Shown: positions 1-9,178, numbered from the stretch's first letter. The stretch is 64,000 nt of DNA from an uncultured Lachnospiraceae bacterium (GCA_910589265.1 CAJUTQ010000083.1:1-64000); one strand, 5' to 3'. Translations and numbers: made by a program. The notes: generated by a model from the sequence alone, not told the origin.

Positions 1-91
1 AAACTGCATGATTCCCTAAAATGCATTCATATGGGGTAAGGGGAATTATATCCTTTTTGGGGATTTTTCGCTTAAATTATTCTACAAAATA

Positions 92-141
92 AAGGGGCTG
101 TGAAGTTTGGAGTTTTCAACTCCTTTTTTTCACAGCCCCTT
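92..141. terminator. Bidirectional intrinsic terminator
   Basis: A 13-bp perfect inverted repeat (92-104 with 129-141) encloses a second 6-bp stem (109-114 with 118-123, 3-nt loop). T-rich stretches flank both sides, so it can end the minus-strand MCP-like gene that stops at 181 and any plus-strand transcript from the left. Bases 1-91 hold no gene that I can support. Confidence 0.8.
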
Positions 142-180
142 ACTTTTTTATGGGATTGCTCTATTGATTACTATCTTTCT

Positions 181-1008
181 TTATAAGGTGGAGGCAATTT
201 GTAAGAGGGAACTAGCAGCCTCGTTTACCTGGCGGATAGTAGAAAAAATGTGATCCATTTCCTTACTAATAGTTGTAACAAGGGAGTGAAGCTCTATGAC
301 AGCTTCAGAACTTTGCTTACTGTCAATTCGTATTTGGCCAAGAATATTTTCAATTTTTTCAATAGAAGCTTCTGTATTTTGGGAAAGATTGCGCATTTCC
401 TTAGCAATGACATTAAAGCTGCCGTTGTGTCCCCCAGAACGGGCGGCTTCAATAACTGCATTCATGGAAAGAATACCACTTTTGCGGGCAACAGTGCGTA
501 CAAAGTCCGTAATGGATTTTGACTCTGCAATCGTGTCCCCTGTTCTATCTGTGCTTTTCATCAGGTGATCACTGCCCAGTTTCATCTTTTCCATTTTTTT
601 AGTAAGTTCAGTAGAAGTTTGAGAGAGTTCCTTAATACTCGTGGAAAGATGGGCAGAGAGCTGCTTGATTTTATCCTCAGATTCGGTAGGTTTAAGAAGG
701 GCGCAGGCGCCTTGGATTTTTCCTTTTTCATCTTTCAAAGGAAAGGTCCGTACAAGATACGAAATGCCAAATGTATCTGCAGAACCTCGCATAGATTCTA
801 CACTGCCCTGGGTAAGAGATCTGCGTATAGCTGTTTCTGCTGGAATAGGATCTCCTGGTTCAATATGTAGATCCAGCTTGTCGCTGGGTAGATAAAAAAT
901 GTACTGATTCATATCTGCAATAGCCACACTATAGTTCATGGCCATCCCAACGGCCTGTAGGGGTAATACATAATGCTGGAGTAATGTCTTGTTTGAATAA
1001 TGATTCAC
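181..1008 (-). CDS. Soluble methyl-accepting chemotaxis-like signalling protein
   Basis: 275 aa, no signal peptide and no membrane segment. The N-terminal ~110 residues form a small alpha/beta sensory domain (PAS/GAF-like size; not firmly identified). A coiled-coil linker follows, then a short stretch around residues 165-215 resembling the MCP signalling hairpin (a SMNAVIEAARSGG segment, then NVIAKEMRNLSQN). The signalling part is much shorter than in a standard chemoreceptor and no methylation helices are obvious. Start is GTG with an AAAGGAG site about 11 nt upstream. It stands alone, is ended by the hairpin at 92-141, and no chemotaxis genes lie nearby. It could feed a distant CheA or act as a stand-alone sensor; family assignment is good, function is inferred. 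Confidence 0.75.
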   Translation of the reverse strand: MNHYSNKTLLQHYVLPLQAVGMAMNYSVAIADMNQYIFYLPSDKLDLHIEPGDPIPAETAIRRSLTQGSVESMRGSADTFGISYLVRTFPLKDEKGKIQGACALLKPTESEDKIKQLSAHLSTSIKELSQTSTELTKKMEKMKLGSDHLMKSTDRTGDTIAESKSITDFVRTVARKSGILSMNAVIEAARSGGHNGSFNVIAKEMRNLSQNTEASIEKIENILGQIRIDSKQSSEAVIELHSLVTTISKEMDHIFSTIRQVNEAASSLLQIASTL

Positions 1009-1289
1009 AGTAAAACGCTCCTTTCAAAACAAAGATAATGTGTAAGGGTCTGCTTTAAAGATTGCAAAGTTTTTTATGACAAGGATGCCAAATTTTGTCA
1101 GTTTTGAAAGCAGTGCCTTTGATATACTTGTTTGTATATATTTCATAAATTATACTATAAGTAAACTAGATTTGTCTAGCTTTTGGCTAAAAAAATATAG
1201 AGATGGATTTCTGTTTTTGTACATTTGTACAAAAATTATAACTATCTTACCTTTATTTCTTTATAGTTTTCAGATGATTTTCAATATTT

Positions 1290-2699
1290 TTATTTTTTTC
1301 CATTAAAGCAATAAGTACAAAGCTTGGAGGATGGCAGCCCAATAGAAGCAATTAAATCATCTAGCCGGTGAAATTTTAATGTTGTAAAATTTTGTTCTTT
1401 TCGAATTTCCTCTAATAATTCACCATATTGTTGACTATTCGGATCCCCATATTTGTCCAAAGCTTGTGCAGCTTTTTCTCCTTCTCTTTTTAAAATGATT
1501 CTCCTTGTAATGAGCTCCAGCTCTGATTTAGAGCGGGAGAAGTTTAAATAAGGGCAGCCATAGAGAAGGGGGGGACAGGCTGGACGGACATGAACCTCCT
1601 TGGCGCCACTTTGATAGAGGAATTCTGTTGTCTCTTTAAGCTGGGTTCCTCGGACAATAGAATCATCAATAAGTAGGAGTTTTTTATTTTCAATGAGTGA
1701 GGGGACGGGAATGAGTTTCATACGGGCAATTAAATTTCGTTGTTCCTGATTTTGGGGCATGAAGGAACGAGGCCAGGTAGGGGTATATTTAATAAATGGC
1801 CTGGCATAAGGAATTCCTGATTCATTGGCATATCCAATAGCATGGGCTACCCCAGAATCGGGAACTCCGGCAACTATATCAGGTTCAATTTCTCCCTTAT
1901 CCCACCGGGCCAAAAGACTGCCGCACCGATAACGCATTTCCTCCACGTTTACTCCTTCGTAAGAGGAGGTAGGATATCCATAATATACCCATAAAAAGGA
2001 GCAAATTTTCATTTCATTTCCAGGCTTATGCAATGTTTCAACTCCATCAGGAGTAAGAAAAACAATTTCTTCTGGACCAAGTTCTAAGTAGTCTTCATAT
2101 CCTAAATTCCTATAAGCAAAATTTTCAAAAGATACACAAAAAGCATCATCCCTTTTTCCAATAACAAGGGGAGTTCTTCCATATCTATCTCTGGCAGCAT
2201 ACAGTCCTTTGGAAGTCATAATGAGTAGAGTTATAGAGCCATCTATTTGTTCTTGTACGTATTCAATTCCTTCTAGGATGGATTCCTTGTGACTGATTAA
2301 AGATGCAATGAGTTCTGTGGCATTAATTTGTCCACCGCTCATCTCTAGGAAGTGGGTGTGGCCTTGGGAGTAGGAAAGATTTATTAATTCTTCCATATTA
2401 TTGATCTTTCCTACAGTTGTAATGGCAAAACTTCCAAGGCGGGACTGGACGAGTAAAGGCTGGGGCTCATAGTCAGAAATACAGCCAATGCCTAAATTGC
2501 CAAGAAGTTCACCAGCATCTCGTTCAAACTTTGTGCGAAAGGGTGAATTTTCAATGTTGTGGATAGCTCTTTGAAAACCGTCTTTTCCATAGACAGCCAT
2601 TCCAGCTCTTCTTGTTCCTAAATGTGAGTGATAGTCTACACCATAAAATAAATCTAAAGTACAATTGCGCTTTGCGGCAACGCCGAAAAAACCGCCCAT
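1290..2699 (-). CDS. Amidophosphoribosyltransferase (PurF) homologue lacking the N-terminal catalytic Cys
   Basis: 469 aa, with the N-terminal glutaminase-like and C-terminal phosphoribosyltransferase (PRT) domains of PurF. The PRPP loop is intact (LLIDDSIVRGT, ~342-352), as are the GVPDSG motif (~278-283) and four cysteines at places matching the 4Fe-4S ligands of Bacillus PurF (C233, C382, C461, C464). The protein begins MGGFFGV where active PurF has Cys as residue 1 after Met removal, and the glutamine-site HNGNL segment reads TVGKINN. So the PRT half looks functional and the glutaminase half does not. It may use free ammonia or another donor, or be a regulatory paralogue. The start at 2699 is chosen because AGAGGA lies just upstream; an in-frame ATG at 2765 lies inside an upstream inverted repeat. 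Confidence 0.85.
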   Translation of the reverse strand: MGGFFGVAAKRNCTLDLFYGVDYHSHLGTRRAGMAVYGKDGFQRAIHNIENSPFRTKFERDAGELLGNLGIGCISDYEPQPLLVQSRLGSFAITTVGKINNMEELINLSYSQGHTHFLEMSGGQINATELIASLISHKESILEGIEYVQEQIDGSITLLIMTSKGLYAARDRYGRTPLVIGKRDDAFCVSFENFAYRNLGYEDYLELGPEEIVFLTPDGVETLHKPGNEMKICSFLWVYYGYPTSSYEGVNVEEMRYRCGSLLARWDKGEIEPDIVAGVPDSGVAHAIGYANESGIPYARPFIKYTPTWPRSFMPQNQEQRNLIARMKLIPVPSLIENKKLLLIDDSIVRGTQLKETTEFLYQSGAKEVHVRPACPPLLYGCPYLNFSRSKSELELITRRIILKREGEKAAQALDKYGDPNSQQYGELLEEIRKEQNFTTLKFHRLDDLIASIGLPSSKLCTYCFNGKK

Positions 2700-2736
2700 A
2701 ATTTTCCTCTTTTCTGCATAGCTTTTTAAGTAGGAC

Positions 2737-2771
2737 AGAAGCTTGTGGAAGCCATGCAGACACAAGCTTCT
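2737..2771 (-). repeat. Inverted repeat in the leader of the PurF-like gene
   Basis: A perfect 11-bp inverted repeat (2737-2747 with 2761-2771; arm AGAAGCTTGTG) with a 13-nt loop lies 38-72 nt upstream of the chosen PurF-like start. No T-run follows on the minus strand, so a terminator is unlikely. It could be a leader hairpin or a dimeric regulator site. It does not match the PurR box I know. Confidence 0.5.
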
Positions 2772-2907
2772 ATTTGATAAATGTCATGTAACAAAAATTT
2801 CTTATTTAGAGTAACACAAATAGAGAGAAAAAAACAAGGCTTTCCTGAAAAGAAGTCAGAATAACGGAAAAGTTTCATGCATATACATATAACCAGTAGA
2901 ACAAGGG

Positions 2908-2938
2908 GGTATATTGTGAAAAATAAAGTATACACATG
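2908..2938 (+). promoter_or_regulatory. Candidate sigma-E promoter of spoIVA
   Basis: GTATATT (from 2910) and GTATACACAT (from 2928) are separated by about 12 nt and resemble the sigma-E pattern (ATA-type -35 and CATACA-T-type -10). It lies 57 nt upstream of spoIVA, which is sigma-E controlled in Bacillus. This is a motif match by eye only. Confidence 0.45.
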
Positions 2939-2993
2939 GAAATTTGCGTTTGCGCCAAAACTTACAGGCTATGGAAAGGCATGGTGATTTTTT

Positions 2994-4475
2994 ATGGACA
3001 TATCAAAGGAGTATGATGTTTACAAAGATATACAGGCGAGAACAAACGGGGAAATTTATATTGGCGTAGTAGGGCCTGTGAGGACGGGAAAATCCACGTT
3101 TATCAAAAGGTTTATGGATTTGCTTGTCCTTCCTTATATTCAGGAAGAACATGCAAAGGAGAGGGCAAAAGATGAGCTGCCTCAAAGCTCTGGGGGTAAA
3201 ACGATTACAACGACAGAACCTAAATTTATACCAAAGGAAGCAGCATCAATTACATTAAGTGCAGATGTTAATGTGAAAGTACGCCTCATTGATTGTGTAG
3301 GTTATATGGTAGAAGGAGCAGTAGGACACATTGAAAACGATGAAGAGAGAATGGTAAAAACTCCTTGGTTTGACCATGAAATTCCTTTTACATCTGCTGC
3401 GGAAATTGGAACGAAAAAAGTAATTAACGACCATTCTACCATTGGCATCGTTGTAACAACAGACGGTTCTTTTGGGGAAATCCCAAGAGAAAATTACATA
3501 TCTGCGGAAGAAAAAACGATTATGGAATTAAAAAGATTGAAAAAACCTTTTCTAGTCCTTGTAAATTCCAACCGTCCCTTTGGGGATGACGCAGTCAATA
3601 CAGTGGAAGAACTAAAACACAAATATGAAGTAAGCGCCATGGCGGTCAACTGCGAGCAGCTGAAAAAGGATGACATCTATCATATCATGGAGAAGGTACT
3701 TTTTGAATTTCCCTTGTCAGAGCTTCAATTTTATGTTCCCAAGTGGGTGGAAATGTTGCCTAATACCCATAGAATGAAGGGAGATATTGTAAATAAAGTG
3801 AAAGAAACATTAAAAGGGTTGTCTTCCCTGCGAGATATTATTGAGCATCCAGTTTCCATTGACAGTGATTATGTTAAAAAATGTAAAATGGATCAGATTA
3901 ATTTAGCAGATGGATGTGTCAAGGTAAGCTTAGATGTAGACGATTCTTATTACTATGAGATGTTAAGCGACTTAGTAGGAGAAGAAGTAACAGGAGAATA
4001 CCAACTCATGGGAATGCTCCAGGAAATGGCAAAGATGAAGAAAGAGTATGAAAAAGTGCTAAGTGCTATGACATCTGTACGACAAAAGGGCTATGGAGTT
4101 GTGACTCCTGAAAGAGATGAAATTACATTAGAAGATCCTGAGGTAATCCGTCATGGAAATAAGTTTGGAGTAAAAATCAAGGCAGAAAGCCCAAGCATTC
4201 ATATGATAAGAGCAAATATAGAAACAGAAATCGCTCCCATTGTGGGAACGGAAGAACAGGCAAAAGATTTAATCCGTTTTATTTCTGAGGCAGCAGTGAC
4301 AGAAAAAGGGATTTGGGATACGAACATTTTTGGGAAATCTATTGAACAATTGGTAAATGATGGAATTTCTAGCAAAATTTCTTTAATTGGGGATGAAAGT
4401 CAGGTCAAACTTCAAGAAACAATGCAAAAGATTGTCAATGATACGAATGGGGGAATTGTCTGTATTATTATATAA
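2994..4475 (+). CDS. spoIVA: Stage IV sporulation protein A, spore coat morphogenetic ATPase
   Basis: 493 aa, the usual SpoIVA length. In the mother cell SpoIVA hydrolyses ATP and polymerises into the platform on the forespore surface on which the coat and cortex are built. The N-terminal motif IGVVGPVRTGKST (Walker A, ~24-35) is characteristic, followed by the SGGKTITTTEPKFIP segment and the LIDCVGYMVEG segment (Walker B region). The C-terminus ends in the hydrophobic GGIVCIII. The start ATG has GGTGA 7 nt upstream and a candidate sigma-E promoter further up. Neighbours are a divergent PurF-like gene and a downstream ZIP transporter 65 nt away. Confidence 0.97.
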   Translation: MDISKEYDVYKDIQARTNGEIYIGVVGPVRTGKSTFIKRFMDLLVLPYIQEEHAKERAKDELPQSSGGKTITTTEPKFIPKEAASITLSADVNVKVRLIDCVGYMVEGAVGHIENDEERMVKTPWFDHEIPFTSAAEIGTKKVINDHSTIGIVVTTDGSFGEIPRENYISAEEKTIMELKRLKKPFLVLVNSNRPFGDDAVNTVEELKHKYEVSAMAVNCEQLKKDDIYHIMEKVLFEFPLSELQFYVPKWVEMLPNTHRMKGDIVNKVKETLKGLSSLRDIIEHPVSIDSDYVKKCKMDQINLADGCVKVSLDVDDSYYYEMLSDLVGEEVTGEYQLMGMLQEMAKMKKEYEKVLSAMTSVRQKGYGVVTPERDEITLEDPEVIRHGNKFGVKIKAESPSIHMIRANIETEIAPIVGTEEQAKDLIRFISEAAVTEKGIWDTNIFGKSIEQLVNDGISSKISLIGDESQVKLQETMQKIVNDTNGGIVCIII

Positions 4476-4540
4476 GGAACTCTTTTTAGAAAACAGAATA
4501 TTATGGATAGTAACTGCCGTAAAAATAAAGAGGGAATTTC

Positions 4541-5317
4541 ATGGCACAATGGCCAATGTCCTTATGGGCGTTACTTGGAACAGGGCTGACCTTCGCCATG
4601 ACAGCGGCAGGGTCAGCTATGGTTTTCTTTTTTCGAAACGAGATGAAGGGAAAGGTGCAAAGTTGTTTTCTTGGTTTTGCAGGAGGAATTATGATGGCTG
4701 CTTCTGTATGGTCTTTGCTCATTCCTTCTATAGAAGAAACAATCATGAGGGGACAGATTGGATGGATACCTGCAGCAGGGGGATTCTTTTTTGGAGGAGG
4801 TTTTCTCTATGCTTTGGAAACAGGAGTGTTAAAATACAGAAAGAAAAAAAATAAAACTCATGAAGTTTCCATGCTTTTATTTGCCGTTACTTTACACAAT
4901 ATTCCGGAAGGAATGGCCGTTGGCATTGCCTTTGCCATGGCAGGCATTACAGAAAATTCTTCTATGGCTATGGCATCTGCGATTGCTCTAGCCATTGGCA
5001 TCGGGATACAAAATTTTCCAGAGGGAGCAGCTGTTTCCATTCCTTTAAGGCAGAGAGGGTTAAGCCGATGGAATGCTTTTTTTAGGGGGAGCGCCTCTGG
5101 AATTGTAGAGCCTATTGCCGGATTTGCCACAGCCCTTTTTGTAGGGAGCATTGCCCCAGTCATGCCTTGGCTCTTAGCCTTTGCCGCAGGAGCTATGGTG
5201 TATGTAGTTATTGGGGAGCTTATCCCGGAAGCGCTGGAAAAAGGAGATTCTAAAATTGGAACAATAGGATTTATGGCTGGATTTCTTCTCATGATGATTT
5301 TTGATGTAGCCTTATAG
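4541..5317 (+). CDS. ZIP family divalent metal transporter
   Basis: 258 aa with about eight predicted membrane segments. Helix motifs typical of ZIP proteins are visible: LTLHNIPEGMAVG-like (HNIPEG, ~125) and NFPEGAAVSIPL (~166), which carry the metal-binding His, Asn and Glu residues. The family imports zinc or other divalent cations across the cytoplasmic membrane; substrate cannot be read from sequence. It starts with AGAGGG ahead of the ATG and follows spoIVA closely, possibly cotranscribed. A link to metal supply in sporulation would be speculation. Confidence 0.9.
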   Translation: MAQWPMSLWALLGTGLTFAMTAAGSAMVFFFRNEMKGKVQSCFLGFAGGIMMAASVWSLLIPSIEETIMRGQIGWIPAAGGFFFGGGFLYALETGVLKYRKKKNKTHEVSMLLFAVTLHNIPEGMAVGIAFAMAGITENSSMAMASAIALAIGIGIQNFPEGAAVSIPLRQRGLSRWNAFFRGSASGIVEPIAGFATALFVGSIAPVMPWLLAFAAGAMVYVVIGELIPEALEKGDSKIGTIGFMAGFLLMMIFDVAL

Positions 5318-5443
5318 GGAAGCCTTTGTTATAATGGAACAAGGCAAAAGGAAATGGAGAATGTAAGGCGAAGAAGCCGCTGCCTTTCCGATGTAGACAT
5401 TATAGCGGAGAGGCAGGGCAAAGAGAGGAAAGGAGTTTTAGCC

Positions 5444-6277
5444 ATGAATCCAGCATATGAAAAATTAGTAAGATGTTATGAGAGCATTTGTAAAAAAGTG
5501 AGTTTTAAACCAAAGGTAGCCTTAGTCCTAGGCTCTGGGCTGGGAGATTATGCCAATGACATGAAGGTGGAGGCATCCATTGATTACAGCGAGATTGATG
5601 AATTTCCTGTTTCGACTGTGCCAGGACATGAAGGCAAATTTATTTTTGGATATGTGGGTAATGTACCAGTAGTATGTATGAAAGGAAGAATTCACTATTA
5701 TGAAGGATATCCAATTTCTGATGTTGTTCTTCCTGTCCGGCTGATGAAGAGGATGGGGGCAGAAATCCTTTTTTTGACCAATGCTTCAGGAGGAATTAAC
5801 AAAGATTTTCAGGCAGGAGATTTTATGCTTCTTGAGGATCATATTTCTTGTTTTGCTCCCAATCCTTTAGTAGGGGAAAACATGGACGAGCTTGGCACGA
5901 GATTTCCAGATATGAGTCATGTGTACGATGAAGGATTAAAAGAGATCATTGTAAAAACAGCAAAAGCTTTAAATATTAAGCTTCAAAGAGGAATTTACTT
6001 GCAGCTGACAGGTCCCTCCTTTGAGAGTCCTGCTGAGATAAAAATGCTTCGTAATATGGGGGCAGATGCTGTTGGCATGAGCACAGTAGTGGAAGCCATT
6101 GCTGCAAATCATATGGGGATGAGAATTTGCGGGATTTCATGTGTATGCAACATGGCGGCAGGAATGACAGAAAACCCTCTGACCCATGAGGAGGTGCAGG
6201 AGGCGGCGAATAAGGCGGCGCCTTTCTTTAAACAGCTTTTGACAGAGTCCATAAAGGGATTTTGCATGGAGGGGTAA
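5444..6277 (+). CDS. punA: Purine nucleoside phosphorylase (PNP-I type)
   Basis: 277 aa. Catalyses phosphorolysis of purine nucleosides to free base and ribose-1-phosphate. Motifs of the trimeric inosine/guanosine family are present in order: VLGSGLGDYA (~25-34), FPVSTVPGHEG, MKGRIHYYEGY, LTNASGGIN, and GADAVGMSTVVEAIAANH near the C-terminus (Asn-type base site in the CNMAAGM stretch). The start at 5444 is chosen for the AAAGGAG 9 nt upstream and the conserved beginning; the frame is open 30 codons further up without family similarity. It lies near the nucleoside importer at 8-13 kb, fitting salvage. A strong terminator follows. Confidence 0.95.
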   Translation: MNPAYEKLVRCYESICKKVSFKPKVALVLGSGLGDYANDMKVEASIDYSEIDEFPVSTVPGHEGKFIFGYVGNVPVVCMKGRIHYYEGYPISDVVLPVRLMKRMGAEILFLTNASGGINKDFQAGDFMLLEDHISCFAPNPLVGENMDELGTRFPDMSHVYDEGLKEIIVKTAKALNIKLQRGIYLQLTGPSFESPAEIKMLRNMGADAVGMSTVVEAIAANHMGMRICGISCVCNMAAGMTENPLTHEEVQEAANKAAPFFKQLLTESIKGFCMEG

Positions 6278-6388
6278 GAGCTTGCTAGAGATATATGGCT
6301 TATAATTTGGTAGTAAAGGATAATTATAAAAGGTATTGTTAAAGACTTTATTAGGAATTAAGATTTTATAAAGAAATTTGATACTTCT

Positions 6389-6431
6389 AAAGAACTTCTG
6401 TTATACAACCCAAAACAGAGGTTCTTTCTTA
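6389..6431 (+). terminator. Intrinsic terminator after punA
   Basis: 14-bp stem (6389-6402 with 6414-6427, one T-G wobble) with an 11-nt loop, followed by a T-rich stretch. It lies 111 nt after the punA stop. Confidence 0.75.
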
Positions 6432-6700
6432 AGATAGAAAAGATTGCTAGAAAGAAAAAAATATAGAAGTAATTACCCAGGTATATGCAAATTTAAAATA
6501 TAAATATTGAAGTGGGCATTTTTAGCATAAAGGTTAACAAATAGACAGGAATTTTACATGATTAAAATTTTACCTACAGGAAAAGGTACTCTAATAGAAT
6601 ACGAAAGTATTGTACAATGCCAATCTCTTTTCTTTGTATTTCTAATTTAATCTGATACAATTCCAGGTTATATGTTATCTTAGGTGAAATCAAAGACGTT

Positions 6701-7177
6701 ATGATAGATGTATTTACAAACTGTGGATTTTATTATGGACAATGTGGTGATATAATCGTAGAAATGATGAAAATATGGACAAAAAAAGAAAAGCGATAGT
6801 TATAGAAACGTTCTATCTTTTGCTACATTTTATTAAAAGAAAATGCAGAGTCCCCACAAGATAATATTGTAAAGGTTATCAAAGAATTTGTCAGCCTTGT
6901 AGAAATAGTAGCACATACATTTTTTTTGACTTTTCTAAAGTATAAACAGATAAAAGTGGTAGATGAGTCTATATTGTTATTTGGAACAAATGAGAAAAAT
7001 ATAAAAAATATTTGGTTTTTTATTCAAGCAGGTTTTTTAAAATCTATACAACGTGATTTTCAGACTTTTCATTGCCATATTATTGATTTTGATTCGTTAG
7101 AAGACAATAAATTTGTAGTTGATAAGATAGTGGAGGAAATTACTAGGATAGATCCTTATATGGAGACGGCATATTAG
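6701..7177 (+). pseudogene. Broken reading frame of unknown origin
   Basis: One frame stays protein-like from 6701 to the stop at 7175-7177 but carries in-frame TAG codons at 6797 and 6803. The frame is also open for some distance upstream of 6701. The longest intact part (6926-7177) would encode 83 aa with no family I recognise. No ribosome binding site is evident. Together with the adjacent transposase remnant it suggests decayed acquired DNA. Bases 6432-6700 hold no other gene I can support. Confidence 0.4.
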
Positions 7178-7298
7178 GTACAGATCCACATCGCCTTATA
7201 AAATATATCAGATAAAGATGGAATAGCCCAGTAGAACTTGGGAGAAAGGAGTAATAATCCAATCAATATCTAACATAATTGGATTATACGTGAATAAT

Positions 7299-7759
7299 AT
7301 GGAACATGATAGAAAATCGTCACATAGCACGTAGGATAGTGAATATCATCTGATATGGATCACAAAATATTGGGAAACGAGTGATCACTGGAAAGATAGC
7401 AATAGGAACGAAGGAATTGCTCCGAATTGTTTGCCAAAGTAATGAAACAGAAACCTTGACAGATTATATCAATATGTGAGTATTTGTGCCGTCCTACTTA
7501 TCTGCAAGTAAATGGGTTCAATATATGAAAGGGAACATATCCAGAAACATGCAAATGGAATATAAAAAATGAAGCAGAGCATTCTGGGGACAGCATTTGT
7601 AGAGGATACTTTGGGGAAAGTAGTGGCAATGTAACAGATGAAATCATTATAGAGAATATCCAAAAACAGAATTTACAAGAGAGAAGCAAATCGGATAACT
7701 TTGAGAGGGGAATTTCCATATTTAGAAAGGCTGTTTTAGCTGCTGTTCATCTTGTATAG
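7299..7759 (+). pseudogene. IS200/IS605-family transposase TnpA remnant
   Basis: Fragments of the short TnpA (Y1 transposase) of IS200/IS605 elements can be read in different frames: MEHDRKSSHST, a stop, then DSEYHLIWITKY (~7335-7370); after a frame shift RVITGKIAIGTKELLRIVCQSNE; then SYLSASKWVQYMKG; and finally the YFGESSGNVTDEIIIENIQKQN segment equivalent to the conserved region around the catalytic tyrosine, where Tyr itself is changed. The HUH metal motif expected before the SYLS segment is lost in a deletion. Several frameshifts and stops make it inactive. No TnpB partner or clear element ends were seen. Confidence 0.7.
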
Positions 7760-7897
7760 TTTTTCTTCTACACTATAATTTTTACAATGAAGTGGTTGTA
7801 TGTGCACAAATATGAAAAGGTTCATACATTTTAACTGAAAATACTGGAAAATTTATGCATCCTTACTTTTTGGCCTGATGATAGGCTTAACTATCTA

Positions 7898-7926
7898 TTG
7901 AAATCAGATAATAATTATGTTAGTAT
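7898..7926 (+). promoter_or_regulatory. Candidate sigma-A promoter of the nucleoside importer
   Basis: TTGAAA (7898-7903), a 17-nt spacer and TAGTAT (7921-7926). A short hairpin (ATAGCTG ... CAGCTAT) and two copies of ATAGGAGGATA (about 7970-7980 and 7990-8000) follow before the ATG at 8004. Confidence 0.55.
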
Positions 7927-8003
7927 AGAAGCGTAAAACAGATATAGCTGTAAAAGAGACAATCAGCTATAGGAGGATAGGTTTATTCATAGGAGGATAA
8001 GGT

Positions 8004-9161
8004 ATGAAAAAGAGATTATTAAGCTCCATTTTATGTGCAGCAGTTGTTTCTTCCATGCTAATGGGATGTGGGGGAACAAGTCAGGAAACCCCAGCCAGTG
8101 GAACGACGGATACAGAAACGACAGACACAGGGGAAGAACCCCAGGCTGCTGACTCTGGAACAACCAGTGATGGGGGCGCAGAGCTGGCCTTAGTGACAGA
8201 CTTAGGAACAATAGATGATAAGTCCTTTAATCAAGGCTCGTGGGAAGGTTTGAAGAAATACGGAGATGAGAATTCCATTTCTTACAAATATTATCAACCT
8301 CAGGAAGGGACAACCTCTTCTTATGTAGAAACGATAGGACTGGCTATAGAAGGAGGAGCAAAGCTCGTTGTATGTCCTGGATTTTTATTTGAGGAGCCTA
8401 TTTACATTGTCCAGGATGAATATCCAGATGTAACCTTTATTCTCATTGACGGGGAGCCCCACAATGCTGACAACTCAGACAGGAAGACAAATACCAACGT
8501 ACTTCCTATTTTATTCCAGGAAGATCAGGCAGGCTTTTTGGCAGGTTATGCGGCAGTGAAGGAAGGCTATACAAATTTAGGTTTTATGGGAGGAATGGCT
8601 GTTCCAGCAGTTATTCGTTATGGATATGGGTATATTCAAGGAGCTGAAGCCGCTGCAAAAGAAATGAACGTGCCTGTTACCCTCACTTATCATTATACAG
8701 GAAACTTTGATGCAACACCTGAGGCAAAGGCTATGGCTGCTTCCTGGTATAAAAATGGAACAGAAGTTATATTTGGATGCGGCGGAGCCGTGGGCAATTC
8801 TGTAATGGCAGCAGCAGAGGAGGCAGGTGCGAAAGTAATTGGTGTAGATGTGGATCAGAGCTCAGAATCGGAGACTGTCATTACTTCAGCAGTGAAACTT
8901 CTTTCGAACTCTGTATATGACGGGGTGAAGTCCTATTATGACGGATCTTTTAAAGGGGGAGCAACAGCAGTGCTCACTGTGGAAAACAATGGACTGGGAT
9001 TGTCCATGGAATCCTCCAAATTTGAGACCTTTACCCAAGAGGACTATGATGCTGTTTATGCAAAATTAGCAGGAGGGGAGTTTACAATCAACAATTCCAT
9101 TGAAGATGGAACAACAAAAGACTTAACATTGGAAAAGGTAACTGTATCCTTTGTAGAATAG
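8004..9161 (+). CDS. BMP-family nucleoside-binding lipoprotein of an ABC importer
   Basis: 385 aa. A lipoprotein signal peptide with lipobox LMGC (Cys22) is followed by a Thr/Ser/Glu-rich linker and a BMP/PnrA-type binding domain starting near residue 60 (LALVTDLGTIDDKSFNQGSWEGL, a family hallmark). Such proteins deliver nucleosides to the membrane permeases. The genes for the ATPase and two permeases follow directly. An intrinsic terminator separates this gene from them, which would give more binding protein than membrane complex. Transport of nucleosides is supported by neighbouring cytidine deaminase and punA; the exact substrate is unknown. Confidence 0.93.
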   Translation: MKKRLLSSILCAAVVSSMLMGCGGTSQETPASGTTDTETTDTGEEPQAADSGTTSDGGAELALVTDLGTIDDKSFNQGSWEGLKKYGDENSISYKYYQPQEGTTSSYVETIGLAIEGGAKLVVCPGFLFEEPIYIVQDEYPDVTFILIDGEPHNADNSDRKTNTNVLPILFQEDQAGFLAGYAAVKEGYTNLGFMGGMAVPAVIRYGYGYIQGAEAAAKEMNVPVTLTYHYTGNFDATPEAKAMAASWYKNGTEVIFGCGGAVGNSVMAAAEEAGAKVIGVDVDQSSESETVITSAVKLLSNSVYDGVKSYYDGSFKGGATAVLTVENNGLGLSMESSKFETFTQEDYDAVYAKLAGGEFTINNSIEDGTTKDLTLEKVTVSFVE

Positions 9162-9178
9162 TAGATCATAAAAAAGGG

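Noticed and set aside
2700..2765. Longer start of the PurF-like protein
   Set aside because: It would place the start in the palindrome, has no binding site and adds residues with no family match.
4387..4854. 155-codon plus-strand frame overlapping spoIVA and the ZIP gene
   Set aside because: It lies in another phase over two well-supported genes and has no homology; a shadow.
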